Source: Trichomonas tenax (taxonomy: Eukaryota; Parabasalia; Trichomonadida; Trichomonadidae). From it: 33,317 nt of DNA. The number at the start of each line of letters is the position of its first letter. Positions within the stretch are counted from its first letter, which is position 1. The notes beneath the pieces are model-generated. The model ran no database searches. It saw nothing but the letters and a program-made list of their open reading frames with translations, and had not been told where the DNA came from. Location: NCBI GenBank assembly GCA_023091735.1, contig JALKBU010000563.1:1-33317 (forward strand), in the 5' to 3' direction. Of the stretch, positions 27,101 through 33,317 are shown in pieces. The translations under genes and the position numbers were made by a program.

Positions 27101-28259
27101 TATTCGTTATATCAAGTATTGTGTAAACAGTCATAACTTTGAGGCAAGATTTGTTAAGAATGCACTTATCGTCGTTTTGGAAGACGTTGTATTCAATATA
27201 TGACTCGAAAGAGTATTGATCGATGATCTTCTTGATTTCTGCCAAAGAAGAAATTGTTAATCCGTCCTTAACATAATAATGGTACAAACCGTGCTCAGGA
27301 GTGTAGAAATATGCGCGATTTATATTGAGTTTCTCACAGTAGTTACGAAGGATCTTCATAAAGTTGAAATTAAGAAGAGAATCTCGATCGAAGAATTCAT
27401 TTGCATTGAAAAACATTGAATTTGAGATTGATATCAAGTTTCCGAATGGAATTAGAGGACCAAGAGATGTAGCAGGAAGATAAGTCATAACTTCAACGTT
27501 ATTATCGATCATATATTCAACTTTAAGTGGACGGAAATCTCTGTAAGATGTAAATTGGACAGTAGACTTAACCTCACGTCCACCTTCAATGGTGACTTTG
27601 CAGCTGAGATGAACAGGAGGCGTATCTGTGTTATCTATCTGGCAGCAGAAGAAAAGGTTGTGATTTTTCATTGGCAGACAGCCAACATAGTGTATAATCG
27701 CTGACCTGTTTTTACGAACAATTCTGTTAGGTCTTAAGTAGAAAAATTTTGCATTTTCTTGGTTGCTTAAAAAAGACTCTAATTGCTCCAATTCGATGTC
27801 ATCGAACAAATGAGATAAATCTCGTTTCTCACCTTTATGCAGAAATGTTGATTTATCGAGTAAAATATTTTTTGCGTTCTTGATTGGGATAATTAAAGCG
27901 ATAAATATTATTACGGATATTACCAAAAGAGTGACTAACTCAATTTGGGGAAAATGTGGTAAAGGAATTTTGCTTATTATTGATTGTTTTTGCTTTTTGA
28001 TGATGAATTTAAAATCTGTTTCTGCAAAATCGACTAATTTGTAGCCACTTGGAAGTAAATTTGTACCCTTGATAACATATGTTGTATTGCTTAGAGATAG
28101 CATGATCGGAATGTTGTTTTTGAAAAATTGATTGGCGATCTCTAAGGAATCAGGAGTATCTACGTCAATAGATATAATGGGATCCGTCTTTTGTTCACAA
28201 ACAAACAGAAACGGCCCTGTATTTATTGACGAAATACCAAGAAAAAACAAAATACTCAT
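24126..28259 (-). CDS. Membrane-anchored hybrid sensor histidine kinase
   Basis: Encodes 1377 residues from the ATG at 28259. Layout: hydrophobic start (1-20), short outside segment, one transmembrane helix (107-126), a long cytoplasmic sensor part with about three PAS-like units (roughly 545-650, 655-765, 770-885), then HisKA with SHEIRTP (H908), and an HATPase domain with the N box (N1025), DTGIGIS (D1056) and GTGLGLA. A degenerate receiver-like segment follows (about 1155-1255) without an aspartate in the usual place. A complete receiver ends the protein: VVEDN, phospho-acceptor D1309 in FMDCQMP, and K1362 in LSKPV. It would autophosphorylate and pass phosphate to its own receiver; an HPt partner is expected elsewhere in the genome. 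It is divergent from the XMAP215-like gene, with a 550-base spacer. Confidence 0.92.
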   Translation of the reverse strand: MSILFFLGISSINTGPFLFVCEQKTDPIISIDVDTPDSLEIANQFFKNNIPIMLSLSNTTYVIKGTNLLPSGYKLVDFAETDFKFIIKKQKQSIISKIPLPHFPQIELVTLLVISVIIFIALIIPIKNAKNILLDKSTFLHKGEKRDLSHLFDDIELEQLESFLSNQENAKFFYLRPNRIVRKNRSAIIHYVGCLPMKNHNLFFCCQIDNTDTPPVHLSCKVTIEGGREVKSTVQFTSYRDFRPLKVEYMIDNNVEVMTYLPATSLGPLIPFGNLISISNSMFFNANEFFDRDSLLNFNFMKILRNYCEKLNINRAYFYTPEHGLYHYYVKDGLTISSLAEIKKIIDQYSFESYIEYNVFQNDDKCILNKSCLKVMTVYTILDITNIADEKGYYYFFLNLICNYSVFLFQISLTKEQNLMFLRFADLISRPQSYSLFEFSIRAKTVSLARTNLFSPECISYDQIVNKILSCGDPKIKQKLDVVLENITKDGGVNNQSLEINGDKHRWFTITSYTTNDKITKEMICSIIVEEITPIKQQEIDLKDSLADLKFSSEALNLMKFSVNGTEITDLSDNLWKILGREERPVRIDKIIHPSDENLMAWFGKKMVTVRLKRGDGSYMYFSLFANNTVGFAFNTDEAVKTKEKLQMTGKGLQLASVTSSLIFWSFDLITGTVMPLLQQPTIWETLSVDPQTKFFKFLDFVHEDEKDAIENALKDLKDGKIKEWTGECRIMKYGKYEWHRVIFAIAKQHLVHAFAASISSQKETAKQFADNCKIRDIIFSSGKLTVWKYFDDDLPVTEHARLIPGIATVVRVNRTFVNTCMAPEVAAVFREKIRQTIETNEVMEFKVSEDDRFYSIRGRYQAASKQVVGICIDVTDVERANQELEEQRKIAVDANKQKTLFLANMSHEIRTPMNPIFGLLDIIAQGEITGEQRLLVDTMRSLSFQLLKLLDDTLNLSKIEQGDMEMQIATFDFWAALEPSIVASASRARKDGIKFIVRSSPKFPLKITHDVHLIQQILNNLFSNALKFTKKGFIELSVSWAEEEDQEVIRIAVADTGIGISFDQQKIIFQRYYQANPGNVHYAGTGLGLALVQEIVHFVGGSLRLESEPGKGSTFLIDIPIESAYFPTLPVFRGGNKTIMVLSSDGLTREIIRAWAVDLHFTCKFVENADEALGFMRTEGVAGTIVDTCAADVNKLVPEAKTPLCAVIEAEESSKAEFRITRPIMPHALCKFLNFCRFSIKAKHEPQQSQEPTKKLVLVVEDNKQNQFVMKKILEKLGCSFEMADNGQIAIDILEANVDNPFDLVFMDCQMPVLDGLSATRKIRAAGRPYSNMHIIALTANAIEGDRESCLAAGMDDYLSKPVRIQQIKNALTMFD

Positions 28260-28810
28260 TCAACAAAATTGCTATCGTTCGAGAATTTATTTTTCCTGAT
28301 AACATATTCCAAAGGACAGAGGATTACAAGTTTTGTCTCGAAAATATTCTAAGTCTGAACTCAATAAGCGATTTAAAAGGCTTTTGATAATTTGGATTTT
28401 ATATTTTTGTTTACAAGTATATTATATACTTATGTGTAGGATCTATTCATGTATATCTTTAATATGCATTGTTCTCAAGTGATATTTCTCCAATTTAAAA
28501 TAGTGAATATAAAGAATCTATGATTCAGACTCTGATATTAAAATATTTTATAGGGGAGAGGATAACCTATTTGTTATCAAAATTTACAAAAATATATATT
28601 ATAAATTTGAGATTCTTTGATCTTTTCATTAGATTTGGCCACAATTAACCTATGCATGGATTTCGAATCTTCATTATAAGTATATCTAAAAATTATAAAA
28701 AAAAATTTAAGCAATAAGAGCAATTTAGTCATAATTCATAGAGCTTATGTTGTGGTTGTCTGTATTTTAAAATTATTTTGATTTTCATTTTTCATAAATT
28801 TTAAACGTGC
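28260..28810. other. Divergent promoter region
   Basis: Lies between the start codons of the histidine kinase (minus) and the XMAP215-like gene (plus), so it must hold both promoters. It is AT-rich. I see no TGTCAYGTAAA cluster and no 13-mer here, unlike the promoters of ORC3-like, ATR and the coiled-coil genes. Confidence 0.6.
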
Positions 28811-31048
28811 ATGATGAAAAACGAAGCTTTATCAGCGAAAACTTCGAGAGAACAACTTGAATATATCGAAGAAATCGAAAACCAACTTATTGATGACGAA
28901 GATGAAGTAACAAACAACGATTTTTTCGATTACTGTTTCAAATTATTGCCGATTTATTTACAGAATGAAGATAAAGCCGTTAGACAGCGAAGCCTCAAAA
29001 TTCTAGAGTTCATTGGTGACAAGGAATTCAAAATTAAGCCACAGAACTCACTTTCAGACGCAATATTTTTATGTTTGACTGATCAAAGGCAAAATATCAG
29101 AACACAAGCATTGAAAACATTATATTCTCTTACAGCAAGCATTCCTACAGGATTTTTTACGCAACAATTCGATAAATTTAATGCAAAACTTTCATCTGAA
29201 GTAAGAAACGATTTAATCGCTTTCATTAAGGACAAAATCAATACCCTTTCTGTTCCTGATTGGAAAAATTGCATTGTTTTGATAGCAACAGCACTCGATG
29301 AAAAAGTTGATAATTGCAAATTTATTTCACAAGTATTTTCGAAAAACCAGGACTTCGTCAGTGCCTTGCAGAAGGTCTATTCATCGCTGCCGCAGGCACA
29401 GCAGAAATTATTGAACCAATATTTAGACGTGAGTGCAGCAGCAGATGATGAAATTCGTCAATCACAGATCTCAGAGATTGCCGAAGAAACCGAATCTACG
29501 ATAAACATAAACTCATCTGCCTTCTCCAGGAAGAGCAGGAATGGACAAATGACTGAAGAAGATGGCCTCGTGCTCATCCACAGCGCTGCTGCTTTCTCAC
29601 AGTTCATTTCGAAACTTGCAAATGACATAAGAGATGTTTTCGATGATGATTTGTCGAAGCTGCTTCTTTCCAATTCATATGTTGACAGACTAAGTGCATT
29701 GGAGACTCTTTCTAAGGCTTTGAGGCCTGTGAAGAAGTTCCAGTATACAGTTGATATCCTTCTCAAGTGGTGCGGTGCTCAATTCTTAATGCGTCAAGTA
29801 AACTGCGCGCAAGCTGCTCTTGTATTGCTTCTTGACAACCTCGTTGATGGCATCAAAGTCTCTAAGATAGAACTAACATTCATTGTTCCAATTGTTCTCT
29901 GGTGCATTGCGACAAAAAGTGATGCATATTCGGACCTTTTGGACGCTCTTAAGTTTTGCAGCAAACCAGCTGACTACGGATACGCGTTGATTAAGTCCAT
30001 TTCTCTCGAACACTCTGCAATCATTACAATCATTTTCGAGGAGCTTGGCAAATTCGATGATTTAAGTCCGATAGAGATTCAGTTGAAGGAGCTTTCACAC
30101 AATCATTTGAAGATTATCTCTGAACCGGCGAAATCCATTTTGCTGTCAATTACTCCAAAAGGACTCTCTCAAGATGGCACCATCGACACAACAGATCCAG
30201 TTGCTTCTCTTCAAGCACAGATTGAGAGAATCAGAACAGTTCCAGAATTTATTCGCAATCAGAAGGAGATATTCTCATTTTTGTTCAACTTATTCGAGAG
30301 CCAGCCTGAAGAAGAGCGCCTTGTTAGGTATCTTCTGTACTGCACTTATGCATTTCTGTCTGAGCCTGTTCTTGTTAGCTCAATCGAAAGCCAAAACTTG
30401 GTCGCATTCTTCAATTCCCTTCTCAACTTTTCCATGGAAGTCGATCAACAGTTCAGCGAGCCAATGAATGCCATTGGGTTCATCCTTGTTACTATTGTAC
30501 CTGTATTCTCACTATATCAATCCCTCATAACGTTCATTGATGCGCAGCCACTCAAAATTACTCGCCAGAGCTTCGCTTATCAAATTTTCATGACAGCAAA
30601 CTCGCTTTTCTGTTTAGATAGAGTTGGTGCAGATCAAAATATGCTCAGAGACTATGTCAAAGAAGCAATCACACGCTGCGGTGATGCTCCAAAGGAAGAT
30701 CTCAGGTTAAGCCTGTACAGAAGCCTCCTCAGAGAGACAGTCAACCTCGAGCAGCAGAGGAGAATGACTTCTGAGTTCTTCAAGCAAAATCAGAGCGTTG
30801 AGCAGAAGATTGTTGGAAATATTGCATCTGAAGAAGTTCAAGAAGAGCCACCAGAGCTCACTATAAATGAAAAACTGATATTCGTGAAGATTGTTGACAA
30901 GATAGGAACACTCGCTACTAAGCATGAAGGCATTCAAGAGCTCATTGAGTTCGACAATGAAAACAAATGTAATCATGGTGCAATTAACGCTGTTTGCAAA
31001 CTCGCGCCAATGCTTAGGACAGAGCTCTCCCAATACCTGACAAAATGA
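28811..31048 (+). CDS. XMAP215: XMAP215/CKAP5-family microtubule polymerase, compact form
   Basis: Encodes 745 residues from the ATG at 28811; a second ATG follows at once. The protein is helical repeat throughout. Residues about 20-190 form one TOG-like HEAT array, and about 275-450 a second. In the second, YVDRLSALETLSKAL and VDILLKWCGAQF...LLDNLVDG...ELTFIVPIVL match the fourth TOG of animal CKAP5 (DR.EALE.L, then LDLIFKW...R F, then PYLILK). The C-terminal end (FVKIVDKIGTLATKHEGIQELIEF) matches the CKAP5 tail ([21 protein letters not shown]). XMAP215 proteins add tubulin at microtubule plus ends and act at spindle poles. Animal and plant members have five TOGs and about 2000 residues, so this one keeps only two and the tail region. 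Confidence 0.7.
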   Translation: MMKNEALSAKTSREQLEYIEEIENQLIDDEDEVTNNDFFDYCFKLLPIYLQNEDKAVRQRSLKILEFIGDKEFKIKPQNSLSDAIFLCLTDQRQNIRTQALKTLYSLTASIPTGFFTQQFDKFNAKLSSEVRNDLIAFIKDKINTLSVPDWKNCIVLIATALDEKVDNCKFISQVFSKNQDFVSALQKVYSSLPQAQQKLLNQYLDVSAAADDEIRQSQISEIAEETESTININSSAFSRKSRNGQMTEEDGLVLIHSAAAFSQFISKLANDIRDVFDDDLSKLLLSNSYVDRLSALETLSKALRPVKKFQYTVDILLKWCGAQFLMRQVNCAQAALVLLLDNLVDGIKVSKIELTFIVPIVLWCIATKSDAYSDLLDALKFCSKPADYGYALIKSISLEHSAIITIIFEELGKFDDLSPIEIQLKELSHNHLKIISEPAKSILLSITPKGLSQDGTIDTTDPVASLQAQIERIRTVPEFIRNQKEIFSFLFNLFESQPEEERLVRYLLYCTYAFLSEPVLVSSIESQNLVAFFNSLLNFSMEVDQQFSEPMNAIGFILVTIVPVFSLYQSLITFIDAQPLKITRQSFAYQIFMTANSLFCLDRVGADQNMLRDYVKEAITRCGDAPKEDLRLSLYRSLLRETVNLEQQRRMTSEFFKQNQSVEQKIVGNIASEEVQEEPPELTINEKLIFVKIVDKIGTLATKHEGIQELIEFDNENKCNHGAINAVCKLAPMLRTELSQYLTK

Positions 31049-31300
31049 AGGAATATTGTTAATAAATAATTAATATGATTTATTAAATTCATTTCAATGC
31101 GATCTTTTACCTCATTTAACTTGTTTGAAGTGACTTTCTTCCATAGACGAACTAATTTGCTGAGATCTTGAAGTTGCATGTTCTCGCACACGAAAGCATA
31201 ACCGAGAAAGTTATAGTTGGAGTAATAAACTCCGTTTTTATCAAATGGATTTATTAGATACGCATCCAACAAAGAGAATTTGGATTTCGCGAAGTTGTTG
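31049..31300 (-). pseudogene. Unknown open frame without a start codon
   Basis: On the minus strand a frame is open from about 31387 down to 30973, overlapping the last codons of the XMAP215-like gene. It has no ATG in its first 75 codons. The part at about 31095-31300 has reasonable protein character (a Tyr/Asn-rich stretch followed by KLVRLWKKVTSNKLNEVKDR). I do not recognise it. The opposite strand of 31230-31400 carries ankyrin remnants, so this frame may simply be their shadow. Confidence 0.2.
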
Positions 31301-31402
31301 GATATTGCGGAAATATTTTGATAAGAGCGATTGAAAACAATTTTTTTTTTCGCTCGTTCAGCTACTTGTTGATAATGGCTCTGATGTCAACATTCAATTA
31401 AT
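31230..31402 (+). pseudogene. Ankyrin-repeat remnant with frameshift in a T-run
   Basis: ILIRAIENNF in one frame runs into a run of ten T at 31341-31350 and continues as SLVQLLVDNGSDVN in another frame, together the familiar ankyrin phrase. A further degenerate repeat (YASNKENLDFAKLL) lies just upstream in a third frame. It has no start and no intact repeat set. Confidence 0.5.
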
Positions 31403-31476
31403 CAGTCATTCACATTTTATCATCATTATGATATGGAATCAGTTATTCATATATTATCATCATTATAATGTAGAAT
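31403..31476. repeat. Two-copy 37-bp tandem repeat
   Basis: 31403-31439 and 31440-31476 align without gaps with six differences (about 84% identity). Both carry TTATCATCATTAT. A partial third unit may follow. It lies directly after the ankyrin remnant. Confidence 0.7.
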
Positions 31477-31697
31477 CACTCAATTATTTATATGCACAGA
31501 AAATGCAGTGCACATTTATTCATATTGAATAGTATGCCATTTTAGATGTACCTTTAAATATTAAAAAAAAATCAATTTCAGACAACAATAAGTGAATCAG
31601 TTTTAATAATATATAACTATCAAACTATTTGGTTTTATGCGGTACTTGTTTAATGTATATATGATTCAAGAATTTATCACATATTGGAACCTTATTT

Positions 31698-31752
31698 CCA
31701 AAAAAGGTCCCAAATTCTGGGGAAAATAATCGTTTTTGGGAACTTTTTTTGG
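31698..31752. repeat. AT-rich hairpin with GGTCCC core
   Basis: AAAAAAGGTCCCAAA (31700-31714) pairs with TTTGGGAACTTTTTT (31735-31749) at 14 of 15 positions, and outer CC/GG pairs extend it with one bulge. ATTCTGGG and CCCAGAAT form a second, overlapping inverted pair (about 31714-31760), so alternative folds are possible. It stands between ankyrin debris and the integrase remnant and could be an element end. Confidence 0.5.
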
Positions 31753-31906
31753 AGCCCAGAATAACTCATTTCCTTTCATACAGCTTGTGCATGATGTTTG
31801 GAAATTTTTCGAGTTTTATATGGCTTTATAATCAAAAAAGATCTGTAGTGACAGGTTTAAAAAATATTTATCAAGCTCAAAAATTCATTGGCAGTTCTGA
31901 ATGCGG

Positions 31907-32470
31907 CTAATCGTTATTAAAATTCAACCATGTTGTGACATCTTTTCTTTCTTCTGTTAGATGCTCGACTTCTTTCCACACCCTTTCAACTTTTCCATTT
32001 TGAAACGCCTTTGGTTGCTTGATAAGTCATTCCTCAAAACAGCCGAAATTCTCCAGACTATTATCGGTCCAGAAAGCGAATGGGTTGCACCCGAGCACAG
32101 CAATTGCTCATTGAGCTATTTTTTCGGTATTAGCTGCTGTTTTATTTGCTAGAAAGTTGAAATCGAGTATAAATCTGCTTCGATCATCAATTGATTTTGT
32201 GACGGTAGTAATGAATATCGCAAGGTAAAATTTCAAAACAATATAATGCTGTATAACGAGTTTTCGATAGATCTTCTAATTTTGGCGGAGGAGGTTCAGG
32301 TTCAAGATATTCACGTAATATTCGTCTTCCAAATCGATGTGACCGAAGCTGAATATCGGGTTCTAAGTAAATCTCGGATTTGAGTTGTTCCGTTGGATCA
32401 GTTAAATCAACTGATCCAATGATTTTGAAGTTTAGTGTTGTCTCTGTTCTATCTATTTGATAGAACTATG
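31907..32470 (-). pseudogene. Decayed integrase (rve, DDE) gene
   Basis: The core frame runs 32191 to 31907 in one frame with two internal stops (32108-32110 and 32027-32029). It reads IDDRSRFILDFNFLANKTA, then GCNPFAFWTDNSLENF (second catalytic Asp), then KAFQNGKVERVWKEVE (catalytic Glu). These are the standard landmarks of retroviral-type integrases and transposases (IDD.SRF; SDNG.EF; P...NGKVER). One frame away upstream, to about 32470, the sequence continues and ends in LPCDIHYYR, which would hold the first catalytic Asp; a single-base shift near 32190 separates them. The gene is dead. Frames further upstream on the same strand (32453-33008) may belong to the same element. Confidence 0.7.
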
Positions 32471-33008
32471 AATCTGAAGTTGTTTGCAAATTTTGTAAAG
32501 TCTAATGAATTTTGCGTTTTTGAAATTTATCAATCGGCAAAGTTCGATTAACATAGAGATATAGTCATTAAATGATCTTCCAGTCATAAGGATATGAGCA
32601 GCAGGTATCAAGCAATCGGTTATAAGATCCACGTCCATAGCATTGAGAACTTGGCCATTAGAATTCTTGAACTCCAATGGAATAATTCAAATGTTCCATC
32701 GAAAAAAAAATGCTTCGGATTTCTCGGCAAAATCGAAAATGACTCTGAAACCAAATATATATAGACTTTTGATAGCAGTTCACGATAGAACTGTAGAAAT
32801 GTTCCAAGTCTAAAACTATTTATGACTTCTTCGAGATCTTCTTTTACTGAATGTTGGCGGATATTGTAAATATATTTTTTTTTGCACCTTAATAACTGAA
32901 TGTTGGCGGATCTCTACTCATTTGCGATGCCATATCTTCCATTTTATGGAGAATAGTATGAGGGCCCATAATTTTGTTTTTGTGTGATATTCTTTTAACT
33001 TCACTCAT
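32453..33008 (-). pseudogene. Fragmented unknown gene upstream of the integrase remnant
   Basis: Three consecutive minus-strand pieces in different frames: an ATG frame of 39 codons (33008-32889), a frame from about 32850 to 32680, and one from about 32686 to 32453 (containing AMDVDLITDCLIPAAHILM). Together they look like one gene broken by indels, including a 49-bp step between two copies of a 17-mer. I do not recognise the product. Its position between the inverted-repeat arm and the integrase suggests an accessory gene of the same element, or the N-terminal part of the integrase protein. Confidence 0.4.
32846..32911. repeat. Pair of 17-bp direct repeats
   Basis: ACTGAATGTTGGCGGAT occurs at 32846-32862 and 32895-32911, offset by 49 bp, inside the broken gene. 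A local duplication or a small insertion flanked by a target duplication would give this pattern; the spacer is T-rich. Confidence 0.7.
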
Positions 33009-33140
33009 TATTTAAACTTTGCTGATGTGGAATAGCTGCAACAAGCAGCTAATCAAGTTAATCGGCACATAAACTTTAAAATGTTTTAAATAACATCGTT
33101 TAAAAAATGGAGTGATTTTAGATAAAATTTCCAAAATCGG

Positions 33141-33317
33141 GCAATTAAATTTTTATACGCAAAGTCGGCGAAACTCGTTTTTTAACTCATTGGATTAACT
33201 TTTTGCGAAGTTATTGAACCTCAATGCACAAAATCCTGTTGTGCATGATATATTAAAGAATTAGCTAACAAAGTCTATATTTCATTAAAATATTAGATAT
33301 ATCTTGCATCAAAAACA
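33141..33317 (-). repeat. Right arm of the 177-bp inverted repeat
   Basis: Reverse complement of 971-1147 with about five mismatches and no gaps; the copy is cut by the window end. On the minus strand it lies about 130 bases upstream of the ATG at 33008, the same relation to a broken gene as in the left copy. It is probably the 5' flank or terminal sequence of a dispersed element. Confidence 0.9.

Noticed and set aside
1..33317. CRISPR arrays, bacterial defence systems or operons
   Set aside because: No regularly spaced direct repeats and no ribosome-binding or operon architecture; all intact genes are eukaryotic in type.
1..33317. tRNA or rRNA genes
   Set aside because: The only TTCGAATC-like sequence noticed lies inside the ATR coding frame and has no matching acceptor stem; no rRNA-like sequence was seen.

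Overview
The window looks like chromosomal DNA of a parabasalid protist (Trichomonas/Tritrichomonas type). The reasons are: very AT-rich intergenic DNA, long intronless eukaryotic genes on both strands (cytosolic ribosomal protein eS21, an AP-1 adaptor sigma subunit, an ATR-type PI3K-like kinase, an XMAP215-type protein), short AT-rich spacers, decayed ankyrin genes, decayed DDE/integrase elements, and a CCTTTTA box just upstream of a ribosomal protein ATG. The organism is inferred from these traits, not proved.

Layout. 1-2264: AT-rich and mostly empty, with one arm of a 177-bp inverted repeat (971-1147) and a decayed reading frame (1128-1715). 2265-5060 (+): large HEAT-type alpha-solenoid, importin-beta-like. 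5454-6776 (-): a short ORC3-like origin-recognition subunit. 7224-8966 (-) and 9602-10942 (-): two coiled-coil proteins that look cytoskeletal or basal-body related, the first ending in a C2-like domain of RPGRIP1L type. 11501-11770 (-): eS21. 12157-12613: a long RNA-like hairpin and a DDE transposase fragment next to a terminal-repeat-like sequence. 12899-13357 (-): AP-1 sigma. 13623-20219 (+): ATR kinase, 2198 aa. 20220-22207: accessory stretch with three imperfect hairpins, a 324-bp terminal-inverted-repeat element that splits a small reading frame, and ankyrin remnants. 22208-23554 (-): probable VPS9-domain Rab exchange factor. 24126-28259 (-): membrane-anchored hybrid histidine kinase. 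28811-31048 (+): compact XMAP215/CKAP5-like microtubule polymerase. 31049-33317: remnant of an integrase element, ankyrin debris, a 37-bp tandem repeat and the second inverted-repeat arm.

The genes do not form an operon-like system. Two carry out DNA replication or damage signalling (ORC3-like, ATR), three are cytoskeletal (two coiled-coil proteins, XMAP215), three act in trafficking or transport (AP-1 sigma, VPS9, karyopherin-like), one is a sensor kinase and one is ribosomal.

The most interesting unexplained structure is regulatory. Clusters of the half-sites TGTCA/TGACA and GTAAA (best form TGTCAYGTAAA) sit directly upstream of ORC3-like, both coiled-coil genes and ATR. A different exact 13-mer, AGCGGTTTTGACA, sits 23-26 nt before the ATG of both eS21 and AP-1 sigma. 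Also notable are the cluster of long GU-tolerant hairpins, the small element whose precise removal restores a broken reading frame, and the 97% identical inverted repeats at the two edges of the window.
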